This document shows, piece after piece, positions 13,721-21,739 of a stretch of 64,000 bases of DNA. Both the position numbers and the translations under genes were made by a program. This DNA is from Deinococcus yavapaiensis KR-236 (GTDB lineage Bacteria; Deinococcota; Deinococci; Deinococcales; Deinococcaceae): contig NZ_QJSX01000001.1 in assembly GCF_003217515.1 (NCBI RefSeq), positions 62,001 to 126,000 of the forward strand. The letters are read 5' to 3'. The notes under the pieces are model-generated. The model made no database searches. It worked only from the letters and a program-made list of their open reading frames with translations, and was not told the origin of the DNA. Each line of letters begins with the position of its first letter. Position 1 is the first letter of the stretch.

Positions 13721-13762
13721 AGCGAGGAGCCGACCGCGTTCGCGGTCGGCTCCTCGCTTCAC
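13717..13762. terminator. 22-bp perfect hairpin between convergent genes
   Basis: 13717-13738 is perfectly complementary to 13741-13762. The stem includes the stop codon of the aldo/keto reductase and lies 4 bases from the stop of the convergent LEA-like gene. There is no T-run on either side, so it may act as a bidirectional terminator or as an RNA 3'-end stabiliser. Confidence 0.65.
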
Positions 13763-13765
13763 GGT

Positions 13766-14389
13766 TTACTTCTTGAGATCGTTCGCGACGTCCGTCGCGC
13801 CTTGCCTGACGTCGTCGGTCGCGTCCTTGCCGTGGTTGTGTGCGTCGCGCATCGCCTTGCGGATGTTCTCCTTGAGGTCGGCGGCGGGTTCCTTGTCACG
13901 GCCGCCGCTCACGACTTGCTGAGCGGTGGACTGCGTCTTGTCGGCGGCGTCTTTGGCTCCGTCGAGGGCCGTCTGGGCTTGCTGCTTGCCTTCGTCGACG
14001 GCTTGTTGCACGTCGCCCTGCGCTTGCTGCATTTGGTCCTTGGCTTGGGAGGCGACGTCCTTCGCGGCGTCTTGCGTGGCCGACTTCACGTCGCCCACCG
14101 CTTCCGTGGCGGCGCTCTTCACGTCCTGCGCAGTCTTTTGGAGGTTGTCGGCGTTGCTCGCCACGGCTTCCTTGACTTTCTGGACTCCGCTCGTAGCGGC
14201 GCTCGCGACGCTCTTGGCGGCGTCGCCGACGCCGAGTTCGTTCGCCTTGTTCATGAGCGCCTCGCGGTTTTCGGGCTTCATGAGGTAGTACGCGGCGGCG
14301 GCGGCGCCGGCGAGCAGGGCGAGCGACAAAAAGGAGGATCCGCCACGCTTCGTTTCCAAATCGACTTCCACTTCATGGTGCTTCGTCAT
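13766..14389 (-). CDS. Membrane-anchored LEA-like / YtxH-like hydrophilic protein
   Basis: 207 residues. A charged N-terminus (1-17) is followed by one membrane helix (about 18-37) and then about 165 residues of alanine, lysine, aspartate and glutamine rich helix with irregular 11-residue repeats (such as AQDVKSAATEAVGDVKSAT). That composition is typical of group-3 LEA and apolipoprotein-like proteins, which protect membranes and proteins during drying. YtxH-domain stress proteins share the N-terminal architecture. I infer a periplasmic or envelope-facing protective role. The start has no ribosome binding site but TAGGCT 6 bases upstream. Confidence 0.7.
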   Translation of the reverse strand: MTKHHEVEVDLETKRGGSSFLSLALLAGAAAAAYYLMKPENREALMNKANELGVGDAAKSVASAATSGVQKVKEAVASNADNLQKTAQDVKSAATEAVGDVKSATQDAAKDVASQAKDQMQQAQGDVQQAVDEGKQQAQTALDGAKDAADKTQSTAQQVVSGGRDKEPAADLKENIRKAMRDAHNHGKDATDDVRQGATDVANDLKK

Positions 14390-14395
14390 AGTGCC

Positions 14396-14401
14396 AGCCT
14401 A
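14396..14401 (-). promoter_or_regulatory. Leaderless -10 box of the LEA-like gene
   Basis: TAGGCT on the minus strand, 6 bases before the ATG at 14389. No recognisable -35 box. Confidence 0.5.
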
Positions 14402-14449
14402 GAAGCGGCCGTTTCTCATGAGGTGAGGTGAGCCTTCAGACACATTCGT

Positions 14450-14794
14450 TCAGGAAGACTCGCCCAGCAGGCCGAGGCGCTCCGCGAGGTTCTCGGCGAG
14501 CACGTACTCGTCGTCCTCGACGCGCAGCACGACGCAACCGCGCGTCAGGTACCACGTCTTGATCTTCTCCCACGCCTCGTCCTCGCCGTCCGCTTCGAGT
14601 TCGAGGTCCGCCAAGGTTTCCATGACCTCGCCGTCGATGCTGTCGGAGCGCAACGCCTCGGCGTGGCCGCTGAAGACGTAGTCGTTGACCGCTTCGTCTT
14701 TGTTGGCGGGCTCGCCGAACTCGAGGCGGTCGTCGCGCTGGCGCAGGCGACCGAGAAACGCGTCGAAGTCGTCGGGACTGAGCTCGATGATCAT
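14450..14794 (-). CDS. Small acidic protein of unknown function
   Basis: 114 residues, rich in Asp and Glu, no membrane segment and no signal peptide. The start MIIELSPDDFDAFLGRLRQRDDRLEF is regular and the frame has normal coding bias. I do not recognise a family. The ATG has no ribosome binding site but is preceded by TAAAGT at 6 bases, the leaderless layout seen across this window, which supports it being a real gene. It is divergent from the DUF1517 gene, with 85 bases between the start codons. Confidence 0.7.
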   Translation of the reverse strand: MIIELSPDDFDAFLGRLRQRDDRLEFGEPANKDEAVNDYVFSGHAEALRSDSIDGEVMETLADLELEADGEDEAWEKIKTWYLTRGCVVLRVEDDEYVLAENLAERLGLLGESS

Positions 14795-14800
14795 GCCGTC

Positions 14801-14806
14801 ACTTTA
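14801..14806 (-). promoter_or_regulatory. Leaderless -10 box of the small acidic gene
   Basis: TAAAGT on the minus strand, 6 bases before the ATG at 14794. Confidence 0.5.
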
Positions 14807-14867
14807 GCAACACGCACCGCGCCCCGACCTTCAACCATTGCTTCGCGCATGCTTCCGACGAGACGCA

Positions 14868-14873
14868 TAAACT
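14868..14873 (+). promoter_or_regulatory. Leaderless -10 box of the DUF1517 gene
   Basis: TAAACT, exactly 6 bases before the ATG at 14880. No ribosome binding site between them. Confidence 0.55.
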
Positions 14874-14879
14874 GACCGC

Positions 14880-15800
14880 ATGAAACGACGCGATTGGATC
14901 GTGCTGCTGCTCGCCTTGCTGCTCGGCATCGCCCTCGCTCAATCGGGCGGCGGCTTCGGCGGAAGCGGCGGGGGAAGCAGCGGCGGAAGTGGTGGGGGCA
15001 GCTTCGGCGGCGGAGGCGGGAGTTACGGCGGTGGGTACGGAGGCTACGGCGGAAGCTTCGGCGGAGGCGGCTTCGGATTCGGCGTCCCGGTCTTCTACGG
15101 CGGCGGCGGTGGCGGAGGCGGCCTCATCGGCACGATTCTCGTCATCGTCATTCTGTTCGTCGTCTTCGGGGCGATGCGCCGCGCCCTCTCGGGCGGTTCG
15201 CGCGGCGCGCTCGGCGGCGGACTTTCCGGCGGCGGAGCGGCGCACGCGGTGAAGGCGCAACTCATCCTCACGGAAGGGGACGAGGTGAAGGCCGCGCTTC
15301 AGCAAGTGGCGCGCAGCGGCGATCCGGATTCGAACGAGGGCCTCGCGCGCATGCTCGCCGAGGCGGCGCTCGTCGTGCTGCGCCACCCCGAGCGCTGGAC
15401 GTACGGCGCCGTCGAGTACCAGCGGCTCGATCCGACGAGCGCCGCCTCGCGAGTCGGGGCTTGGGCGACCGAGGCGCGCGCCGCCTTCACCGAGCAGACG
15501 ACGAGCAACTATCAAGACAACAGCCTCACGACGGGCTTTCAACATCGAGGCGACTACCAAGCGAAGCAGGGCGGGTTGTACCTCGCCGTGACGATCGCCG
15601 TGGCCGCCTACGCCCTTCCGACCGTGCCGCAGCAGGGCGCGGCGAACGCGGCGGCGGCGCGCGACGCCCTGTTGGGCATCACGGGCATCTCGCCGAGCGA
15701 CTTGGTGCGCGCCGAGGTCGTGTGGAGCCCCGACGCGCCCGGCGAGTTCCTCAGCGAAGACGAGGCGATCATGAAGTACCCGAAGTTGTCTCGCTTGTGA
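14880..15800 (+). CDS. DUF1517 family glycine-rich membrane protein
   Basis: 306 residues. A signal peptide (1-20) is followed by a glycine/serine/tyrosine-rich stretch (22-81), one membrane helix (about 82-99), a second short Gly-rich linker, and a soluble C-terminal domain (about 115-306). That architecture matches the DUF1517 family known from cyanobacteria and plastids, whose function is not established. The C-terminal domain has the pattern LARMLAEAALVVLRHPERWTY. The low-complexity segment makes the 5' end extremely G-rich on the plus strand. Confidence 0.78.
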   Translation: MKRRDWIVLLLALLLGIALAQSGGGFGGSGGGSSGGSGGGSFGGGGGSYGGGYGGYGGSFGGGGFGFGVPVFYGGGGGGGGLIGTILVIVILFVVFGAMRRALSGGSRGALGGGLSGGGAAHAVKAQLILTEGDEVKAALQQVARSGDPDSNEGLARMLAEAALVVLRHPERWTYGAVEYQRLDPTSAASRVGAWATEARAAFTEQTTSNYQDNSLTTGFQHRGDYQAKQGGLYLAVTIAVAAYALPTVPQQGAANAAAARDALLGITGISPSDLVRAEVVWSPDAPGEFLSEDEAIMKYPKLSRL

Positions 15801-15857
15801 CGAACGTCCGCGCGCAAAGGTGCGGCGCGCCCTTGCGCCCCACGGGCAAACGTAAGC

Positions 15858-15863
15858 TATACT
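15858..15863 (+). promoter_or_regulatory. Leaderless -10 box of the TPR gene
   Basis: TATACT, 6 bases before the ATG at 15870; one of the closest to consensus in the window. TTGCGC at 15833-15838 is a possible -35 box with a long 19-bp spacer. Confidence 0.6.
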
Positions 15864-15869
15864 CCCGAA

Positions 15870-16580
15870 ATGCACAAACTGATCATGACCGCCATCTTGG
15901 CGGTTTCGACCGTGGGTTTCGCGGCCAGCCTCAACGAAGCTCAAGCGTTGCTCGACCAAGGAAAGTTCCGCGAAGCGGCCGAGATGGGCGAAGACCTCGC
16001 GACGTCCGATAGCCTCGCCCTGGCCGCACAAGCCGTCACGCTCGGCGCGTCCATCTCGGCCGAGTCGAGCCGTCAAGGAATGTTCGACCGCGCCGTGAAC
16101 TTGGCGAACAAGGCGATCGCCGCCGACAAGAACAACGCCAACGCGCACTTCGAACTCGCGCGCGCGCAAGGCCGCCTCGCGCAGTACAAAGGCATCATCG
16201 AAAGCCTCGGGCTCGCCGGAAGCGTCAAGAACGAGCTCGAAACGGCCCTTCGCCTCGACAAGAACCTCGCGGGCGCCTACGTCGCGCTGGGCCTGTGGAA
16301 CGCCGAGCTCGCCTCGAAGGGCCTCATCGCGACGCTCCCGACGGGCGCGAACGCCAACAACGTCGCGCCGAACTTCGAGAAGGCCATCTCGCTCGAACCT
16401 CAAAATCCCACTCACCGCTTCGAGTATGCCAACGCCTTGTTGAAGCTCGCCAACGCGCGCAACAAGAACAAGGCCAAGGCGATCGCGGTTCTCGAAGGCG
16501 CCGTGAAGCTCGACGCGAAGGGCTTTTGGCAGCAGCGGGACCTCGACGCGGCGAAACGGCTCCTCGCCAGCCTCAAGTAA
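15870..16580 (+). CDS. Secreted/periplasmic TPR-repeat protein
   Basis: 236 residues. A signal peptide (MHKLIMTAILAVSTVGFAAS, cleavage near residue 19) is followed by tetratricopeptide-like helical repeats: ALLDQGKFREAAEMG, AVNLANKAIAADKNNANAHFELAR, ETALRLDKNLAGAYVALG and FEKAISLEPQNPTHRFEYANAL. TPR proteins serve as protein-protein scaffolds; the partner is unknown. The gene stands alone between the DUF1517 gene and a strong hairpin, under its own leaderless promoter. Confidence 0.82.
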   Translation: MHKLIMTAILAVSTVGFAASLNEAQALLDQGKFREAAEMGEDLATSDSLALAAQAVTLGASISAESSRQGMFDRAVNLANKAIAADKNNANAHFELARAQGRLAQYKGIIESLGLAGSVKNELETALRLDKNLAGAYVALGLWNAELASKGLIATLPTGANANNVAPNFEKAISLEPQNPTHRFEYANALLKLANARNKNKAKAIAVLEGAVKLDAKGFWQQRDLDAAKRLLASLK

Positions 16581-16596
16581 CGAGCGACAAGTCACG

Positions 16597-16633
16597 AGAC
16601 GAGGGGGAAGGCATGATGCCTTCCCCCTCGTCT
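16597..16633 (+). terminator. 18-bp perfect hairpin after the TPR gene
   Basis: 16597-16614 pairs perfectly with 16616-16633 around a central single base. No immediate T-run, as with several other gene-end hairpins in this window. Confidence 0.6.
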
Positions 16634-16671
16634 TCCAGCAAGTCGGTTTTACGCTAAGCTGCCCTCGACTC

Positions 16672-17727
16672 ATGGTGCTTCGTCGTCCCTTCGACGTCCT
16701 CTCGGCTCCGCTGCCCGCCCTCGTGGTCGTCGCGCCGCTCGTGTGGTGGGGCGCGTTCGCTCCTCCCCTGCTGTGGATTTTGCCCGTCACCAGCTTGCTG
16801 CTGTGGCACGAGCGCAAAAACGTGCGCGCGCTCGACGTCGCGCAGTTCGCGTTCGTGCTGCTCGGCTTGTTCGTGGCCTTCTACGAAGCGCTTCCTTGGT
16901 TCCCGGCGACGACGCTCGTGCTGCGCTTCGCGATCACCGGGTACCTGTTGTCGTCGAGCTTGAGGATCGTGACGAGTTCTCGGCCCAACCGCTTCGCGTG
17001 GGGCCTCGGAGCGCTCGGCGTCGTGTGGCTCAGCGCTCCGAGCGGCGTCGGGCTGTGCGCGCTGCTCGCGTCGGCTTTCCTCGCGGCGGAAGTCGGCCAC
17101 CGTGCGCGTCAAGACCGAGCGCTCGTCGTGCCTCGCGGCGTCGGGCCGCTGCTGGTCGGCGTGCTCGCCCTCGGTCTCGCCGGAGGTCTCGTGTCGCTTG
17201 CCCGCGTCGACGTGACGTACCGCGATCCGGGCGGTACCGCGTCGCCCTTCACCGGCTTCCGCTTCGGATGGCCGAGCGAAATTCGCTCGAATCCACCCCA
17301 GTGGCTGTCGTGGCTACCGAACGCCGCCTACGCCCTCGTCGTGATCTTCGTGCTGCTCGGCCTCGCCGCGCTCTTGTGGACGCTGTTCGCGTACTCTCGC
17401 ACCGCCTTGGAGGATTGGCAGTTGCGATTCGCCAAACCCAAGCCCACCTTGGAAGAAGCGCCGCCGCCGAGCGCGCCGTCGCCGGAAGGCGTGAGGCGCC
17501 TCTACGCCCGCTTTCTCGCCATCGCCCGCACCGAGGGCTTCACGCGGCGCGCGGACGAGACGAGCTTGGAGTTCGAAGCGCGTGTCAAGTCGCGCCACCC
17601 GGCGTGGAGCGGCGCGATCGACGACCTGAGCCGCGCTTACCACGAGGTTCGCTACGGCGAGGTGCCGTCGCGCGACGTCTTCGACGCGGCCAGCGCCGCC
17701 TTGCGAAGCATGGAGGGCGACGCGTGA
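16672..17727 (+). CDS. DUF4129 membrane protein (first of two)
   Basis: 351 residues. Six or so hydrophobic segments in residues 10-175, another at about 220-245, then a cytoplasmic C-terminal domain (about 275-351) matching DUF4129: RRLYARFLAIARTEGFTRRADETSLEFEARV. DUF4129 proteins are usually found with MoxR ATPases, DUF58 proteins and transglutaminase-like membrane proteins; the biochemical role is unknown. A TAAGCT box ends 11 bases before the ATG. The stop overlaps the GTG of the second DUF4129 gene. Confidence 0.82.
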   Translation: MVLRRPFDVLSAPLPALVVVAPLVWWGAFAPPLLWILPVTSLLLWHERKNVRALDVAQFAFVLLGLFVAFYEALPWFPATTLVLRFAITGYLLSSSLRIVTSSRPNRFAWGLGALGVVWLSAPSGVGLCALLASAFLAAEVGHRARQDRALVVPRGVGPLLVGVLALGLAGGLVSLARVDVTYRDPGGTASPFTGFRFGWPSEIRSNPPQWLSWLPNAAYALVVIFVLLGLAALLWTLFAYSRTALEDWQLRFAKPKPTLEEAPPPSAPSPEGVRRLYARFLAIARTEGFTRRADETSLEFEARVKSRHPAWSGAIDDLSRAYHEVRYGEVPSRDVFDAASAALRSMEGDA

Positions 17728-19091
17728 AGCTACTGGGGCTCGCCGTGATCGGAGCGTCGCTCGTGGCGTACGGACACGGGCCGTGGTGGCTGGTGTTCGT
17801 GTGGGCGCTCTTGCTGTGGAGCGTGCGAACGTCCGAGACGGCGAGCCGCGTCGCCGTCACCGCCCCCATTGTCGTCGCGCTGATCGGCGCGCTCGCTTCC
17901 TGGCCCGACCTCTTGGTGACCGCGAATCAATTCATCCGGCTCGCCCTCGTGGGCTTGGCGTTGCACTTCGGCCTCAACGCGGTCGAGGAGCGTCGCCGAA
18001 GCGGCCTGCTGCTGTTCGCGGCCGTGTGGCTGGCAACGCCCACTCCCCTTGGCCTGCTCGGACTTGCGCTCGGCGGCCTGGGCCTCGGGGGCATCAAGCA
18101 GCGTGGCGTCCGGGTCGTTTCGGCGCCACGCGCCGCGATCGCGCTCGGCGTCGCGGCGGCGGCCGTCACGCTGTTGGCGTTCGCGTTGCCGCGGCCCGTT
18201 CCCTGGTCCTTCGCCCGCCCGACCCCGGTGGCGAGCGCGAACGGCCGCGCCGAACCCGCCGCGGCGCCAAGTTCGAGAAACGTCGTGACGACGACGAGGC
18301 GCGCGGACGACGCGCCGCCCGTCTTGGCGCAAAACCGGACGGGCCCAGGCCTCGACGTCCTGGTGAACGTGCTGCTGTGCTCGTTCGCCCTGTTCGCCTT
18401 CGCGATCGCTTGGCAAACGTGGCGTGTGCGCGCACGACGGCTGGGCGCGAAACCCCATTGGAGCGACGCCTTGCCGGTCGTTGCGCTCGTCGGCGGACTC
18501 GCGATGCTCGTCGCGTGGGCCGGACTGCAAAATCGTGGAGCGGCGGGCAGGGCGAGCGGCGCGAACGCGGTAACGAACCTCACGACCTCGGCGGTGGACG
18601 GCGCGCGCCATCTACCGCCGCCTTGGAACGCGCTGTTCGCGACGCTCGGCTGGCTCGGAATCGTCGGAACGCTTCTCGGAATCGTGCTGCTGACCGTCCT
18701 CACGATCGTGATCCTGCGTTCGCGCGCCGACGACGAAGTCGCCAAACTCAAAGCCGACGGACCTGACGCGGCCGCCGTGATTCCCCCGCCGCTTCACCGA
18801 GTGCGCGAAGCGTACCGCGCCTTGCTCGTCGCCCTCGAACACCTCGGCCTCGGACGTCGCGCGGACGAGACGCCTGAAGAACTCGCTTCGCGCGTGACCT
18901 CCGCGTATCCCGGCGTGGCCAACGACCTCGCCGTTCTCACCTCGCTGTACGAACCCGTGCGGTACGGCGGCGTCCTCACCGAGCAGGACGCCGACACGGC
19001 CGAGCGGGCGGCGCGCAGCATCACCGCTCGCCTCGAGGAGCAACGCGACCTCGAACAGCGCCTCAAGGAGCAGCATGACCAACATGAATAA
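17724..19091 (+). CDS. DUF4129 membrane protein (second of two)
   Basis: 455 residues from GTG 17724, a 4-base GTGA overlap with the preceding stop. Several membrane helices in 1-160, a long low-complexity segment (about 165-205, probably outside the membrane), more helices (about 210-235, 255-275, 315-345) and a C-terminal DUF4129 domain (about 368-455) with the same RRADETPEELASRV signature as its neighbour. The pair looks like an ancient tandem duplication with diverged membrane parts. The 3' end overlaps the moxR start by 17 bases. Confidence 0.8.
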   Translation: MKLLGLAVIGASLVAYGHGPWWLVFVWALLLWSVRTSETASRVAVTAPIVVALIGALASWPDLLVTANQFIRLALVGLALHFGLNAVEERRRSGLLLFAAVWLATPTPLGLLGLALGGLGLGGIKQRGVRVVSAPRAAIALGVAAAAVTLLAFALPRPVPWSFARPTPVASANGRAEPAAAPSSRNVVTTTRRADDAPPVLAQNRTGPGLDVLVNVLLCSFALFAFAIAWQTWRVRARRLGAKPHWSDALPVVALVGGLAMLVAWAGLQNRGAAGRASGANAVTNLTTSAVDGARHLPPPWNALFATLGWLGIVGTLLGIVLLTVLTIVILRSRADDEVAKLKADGPDAAAVIPPPLHRVREAYRALLVALEHLGLGRRADETPEELASRVTSAYPGVANDLAVLTSLYEPVRYGGVLTEQDADTAERAARSITARLEEQRDLEQRLKEQHDQHE

Positions 19092-20037
19092 TTCCACGAA
19101 CGACTTCGCCAGCCGTATTCTCGGCAACGTCGCCCGCGTCCTCGTGGGCAAGGAGGACGTCACGCGCCTCGCCCTCGCGGGCATTCTCGGCGGCGGGCAC
19201 CTCTTGTTGGAAGACGCGCCCGGGACGGGCAAGACGATGCTGGCGCGCGCCCTCGCCGTGAGCCTCGGGCTCGGGTTCAAGCGCGTGCAGTTCACGCCCG
19301 ACCTGCTGCCGTCGGACATCACGGGCGTCAGCGTGTACCGCGCGGCGACCGCCACCTTCGAGTTCGTGCCCGGCCCGATCTTCACGGGCGTCCTCCTGGC
19401 CGACGAGATCAACCGCGCGACTCCCAAGACGCAGTCCGCCCTGCTCGAAGCCATGGGCGAAGGGCAAGTCACGGAAAGCGGCGTCACGCACCGCCTGCGG
19501 CAACCGTTCGTGGTGATCGCCACGCAAAACCCCATCGAGCACGAAGGCACCTTCCGGCTGCCCGAAGCTCAACTCGACCGTTTCCTCGTCAAGCTTTCCG
19601 TCGGTTATCCCAGCGAAGTCGAGGAAGCCGAGATGCTCGGCCGCTTGCAAGAGCGCCATCCCATCGAGAGCCTCGGACCCGTGAGCGACGCGGCGGAACT
19701 CGAGGCGGGGCGCGCGGCGGTGCGCCACGTGCACGTCGCGCCGGAAGTGCGCGCCTACATCGCCGGGCTCGTCGCCAAGACGCGCGAGCACCCCGACCTC
19801 GCCCTCGGCGCGGGACCGCGCGCCAGCCTCGCCTTGCAAAGCGTCGCGCAAGCCCTTTCGATGCTCGCGGGGCGCGGCTTCGTCATCCCCGACGACGTGA
19901 AGCGCGCCGCGTCGAGCGTCCTCGGTCACCGACTCGTGCTGCGCACCGAAGCGAGGCTGCGCGGCCTCACGTCCGCCGAGGTCGTGGACAACGTCCTCGG
20001 GCAAGTGCCCGTTCCCGTCGAGGCGACGACCGCTTGA
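19075..20037 (+). CDS. MoxR family AAA+ ATPase
   Basis: 320 residues. A cytoplasmic chaperone-like AAA+ ATPase thought to mature or activate partner proteins with MIDAS/vWA domains. Walker A LEDAPGTGKTMLA (Lys near 53), Walker B VLLADEINRATPKTQSALLEAM, sensor region ATQNPIEHEGTFRLPEAQLDRF, all characteristic of MoxR. The DUF58 protein encoded next is the classical vWA-like partner. The start overlaps the upstream gene by 17 bases and the stop overlaps the next start by 4 bases, so four genes are probably one transcript. Confidence 0.92.
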   Translation: MTNMNNSTNDFASRILGNVARVLVGKEDVTRLALAGILGGGHLLLEDAPGTGKTMLARALAVSLGLGFKRVQFTPDLLPSDITGVSVYRAATATFEFVPGPIFTGVLLADEINRATPKTQSALLEAMGEGQVTESGVTHRLRQPFVVIATQNPIEHEGTFRLPEAQLDRFLVKLSVGYPSEVEEAEMLGRLQERHPIESLGPVSDAAELEAGRAAVRHVHVAPEVRAYIAGLVAKTREHPDLALGAGPRASLALQSVAQALSMLAGRGFVIPDDVKRAASSVLGHRLVLRTEARLRGLTSAEVVDNVLGQVPVPVEATTA

Positions 20038-21143
20038 TCACGTACCTGCTGTGGCTGGGCGTCCTAGCGCTGATCGTGACGGCGACGCTTCTGCTTTACC
20101 GCCGCCCTCCGAAGGTGGACGTCACGCGGACGTTGCCGAGCAGCATCTTCGCCAATCAAAGCATGGAGCTCGCCGTGCGCGTGCGGGTGCGCGCCTCGCT
20201 TCCGACGCGCGTTCACTTGGAGGACGCGCCGCCGCGAACGATCGTTCCCGACGCCACGGTCGACTTCGGCGGCTTGCTGCTCGGCGACAGCGAGCACGAG
20301 CTTCGCGTGAAACTCACCGCGAATCGGCGAGGCGTCTTCGAATGGCAAGACGTCAAGCTCGCGTGGGCGGATCCGTTCGGCTTGAAGTGGCGCTCGGTGA
20401 CGCTTCCCGTGCGCTCGGTCGTCGAAGTCTATCCGCGCACGCACGGCCTCGTCCTTCCGAACCTCCTGCGGCCCCTGCTCAGCGAAGGTAACTTGACGCG
20501 TACCATCGGCCTCGAAGATCCCATGAGCTTGCGCGGCGCACGCCCTTACGTGCCGGGCGACGCCCCTTCGCGCATTTCGTGGAAGCTTTCCGCCCGCTCG
20601 GGCGAACTCATGCTTCGCGAACTCGAACGCACGGCGAGCAGCAGCTTGCAAGTCCACCTGGACTTGCACGGCAACGACACGTACGTCGAGAGCGCCGTGC
20701 GTCTCGCGGCGAGCCTCGTCGGCGAAGCGCTCGACCTCGGCTTGCCCGTCAGCGTCAGCGACGCTTCGGGCGCCACCGAGACGGGTCACACACCCGAAGC
20801 GCTTCGCCTCGCCCTGCGAAAGCTCGCCCAAGCGAAAGCCGAGACGGGCCCGCAACGCGTTCCGCCGCCGAAGCTCGGCAGCAACGTCGTCATCATCACG
20901 GGCGCCGCTTCCGACGACCTCGTGCGCGAAGCCCTCGGCGCGAGGTCGGGCGCGAGCCGCGTCGTCATCGTCGCCTTGCCCGAAGGGTTCTACTTGGAGC
21001 CCGGCGAGAAAGGCCGTCCGATCCGCTCGGCGCCGCCTGACGAGATTCGAGCGTTGGAGCGGCGAGCCGGCGTGCTGGCGGAAAGTGGCGTGCTGGTGTT
21101 CGTTTTGCGTGGAAATCAAAGCGTGCTGAAGTTGGGCGGATAG
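20034..21143 (+). CDS. DUF58 domain protein
   Basis: 369 residues from TTG 20034, which overlaps the moxR stop as TTGA. An N-terminal membrane helix (about 2-22) is followed by a beta-rich domain and the DUF58 core RGARPYVPGDAPSRISWKLSARSGELMLRELE, then a vWA-like C-terminal domain. DUF58 proteins are the usual partners of MoxR ATPases. The target of this complex is unknown; the presence of two DUF4129 proteins suggests an envelope role (inference). Confidence 0.88.
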   Translation: MITYLLWLGVLALIVTATLLLYRRPPKVDVTRTLPSSIFANQSMELAVRVRVRASLPTRVHLEDAPPRTIVPDATVDFGGLLLGDSEHELRVKLTANRRGVFEWQDVKLAWADPFGLKWRSVTLPVRSVVEVYPRTHGLVLPNLLRPLLSEGNLTRTIGLEDPMSLRGARPYVPGDAPSRISWKLSARSGELMLRELERTASSSLQVHLDLHGNDTYVESAVRLAASLVGEALDLGLPVSVSDASGATETGHTPEALRLALRKLAQAKAETGPQRVPPPKLGSNVVIITGAASDDLVREALGARSGASRVVIVALPEGFYLEPGEKGRPIRSAPPDEIRALERRAGVLAESGVLVFVLRGNQSVLKLGG

Positions 21144-21157
21144 GCGACGCGACGAGC

Positions 21158-21185
21158 CGAGACGCACCTCGCGGGGTGCGTCTCG
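21158..21185. terminator. Bidirectional hairpin between DUF58 gene and ohr
   Basis: An 11-bp perfect stem (21158-21168 with 21175-21185) with a 6-base loop, placed between two convergent genes. Confidence 0.65.
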
Positions 21186-21198
21186 ACTCCAACGTTCG

Positions 21199-21648
21199 TT
21201 ACGCCTGCCCCTCGTCTTCCACGAGGTGCAAGCGCACCTCCACGTTTCCGCGCAAGGCCCTGCTGTACGGGCACAACTTGTGCGCCTCCTCCATCACGTG
21301 CTGCGCCTGCTCTCGAGGCAACCCGGGCAGTTTGACGTGCAACTCCACGTCAAGCATGTACCCGAGGTCGTCGCGCGCGAGGCCCACGTCCGCCGTGACC
21401 TCGGTCGTTCCGAACTGCTGGACTTTGTCGCGCCGTGCGACGGCCCCCACGGCGCTTTGGAAGCACGCGGCGTAACCTGCCGCGAACAATTGCTCGGGGT
21501 TCGTCCCGACGCCGCCACCGCCACCGAGTTCTTGCGGAACGCTGAGTTTTGCGGCGAAGTGATGGTCGGGCGTGTCGATGTGTCCCGCGCGGCCGCCGTG
21601 CGCGGTGGCGCGGGTGCGGAAGATGATCTTGTGCGTCGTCTGGCTCAT
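21199..21648 (-). CDS. ohr: OsmC/Ohr family organic hydroperoxide reductase
   Basis: 149 residues from ATG 21648, the family length. Ohr reduces organic hydroperoxides with two active-site cysteines, both visible: Cys62 in AAGYAACFQSA and Cys126 in HKLCPYSRA. TNPEQLFAAGYAACF and CPYSRA identify Ohr rather than OsmC. Rechargeable by lipoylated proteins in studied members. There is no ribosome binding site; TACGCT lies 7 bases before the ATG. No OhrR regulator is adjacent. Confidence 0.93.
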   Translation of the reverse strand: MSQTTHKIIFRTRATAHGGRAGHIDTPDHHFAAKLSVPQELGGGGGVGTNPEQLFAAGYAACFQSAVGAVARRDKVQQFGTTEVTADVGLARDDLGYMLDVELHVKLPGLPREQAQHVMEEAHKLCPYSRALRGNVEVRLHLVEDEGQA

Positions 21649-21655
21649 GCGTTGG

Positions 21656-21661
21656 AGCGTA
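21656..21661 (-). promoter_or_regulatory. Leaderless -10 box of ohr
   Basis: TACGCT on the minus strand, 7 bases before the ATG at 21648. Confidence 0.5.
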
Positions 21662-21739
21662 AGGTGCGGGCGCGGCCCCGGTCGGTCAGCATGCGCACCG
21701 TTTGAAGACTTGCGCAGGGCCGGCTCATGCACGCGCCGT

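Noticed and set aside
14940..15125. Gly-rich coding stretch as a nucleotide repeat or CRISPR-like array
   Set aside because: It is codon-biased low-complexity protein sequence with a signal peptide and membrane helix around it; no regular spacers.
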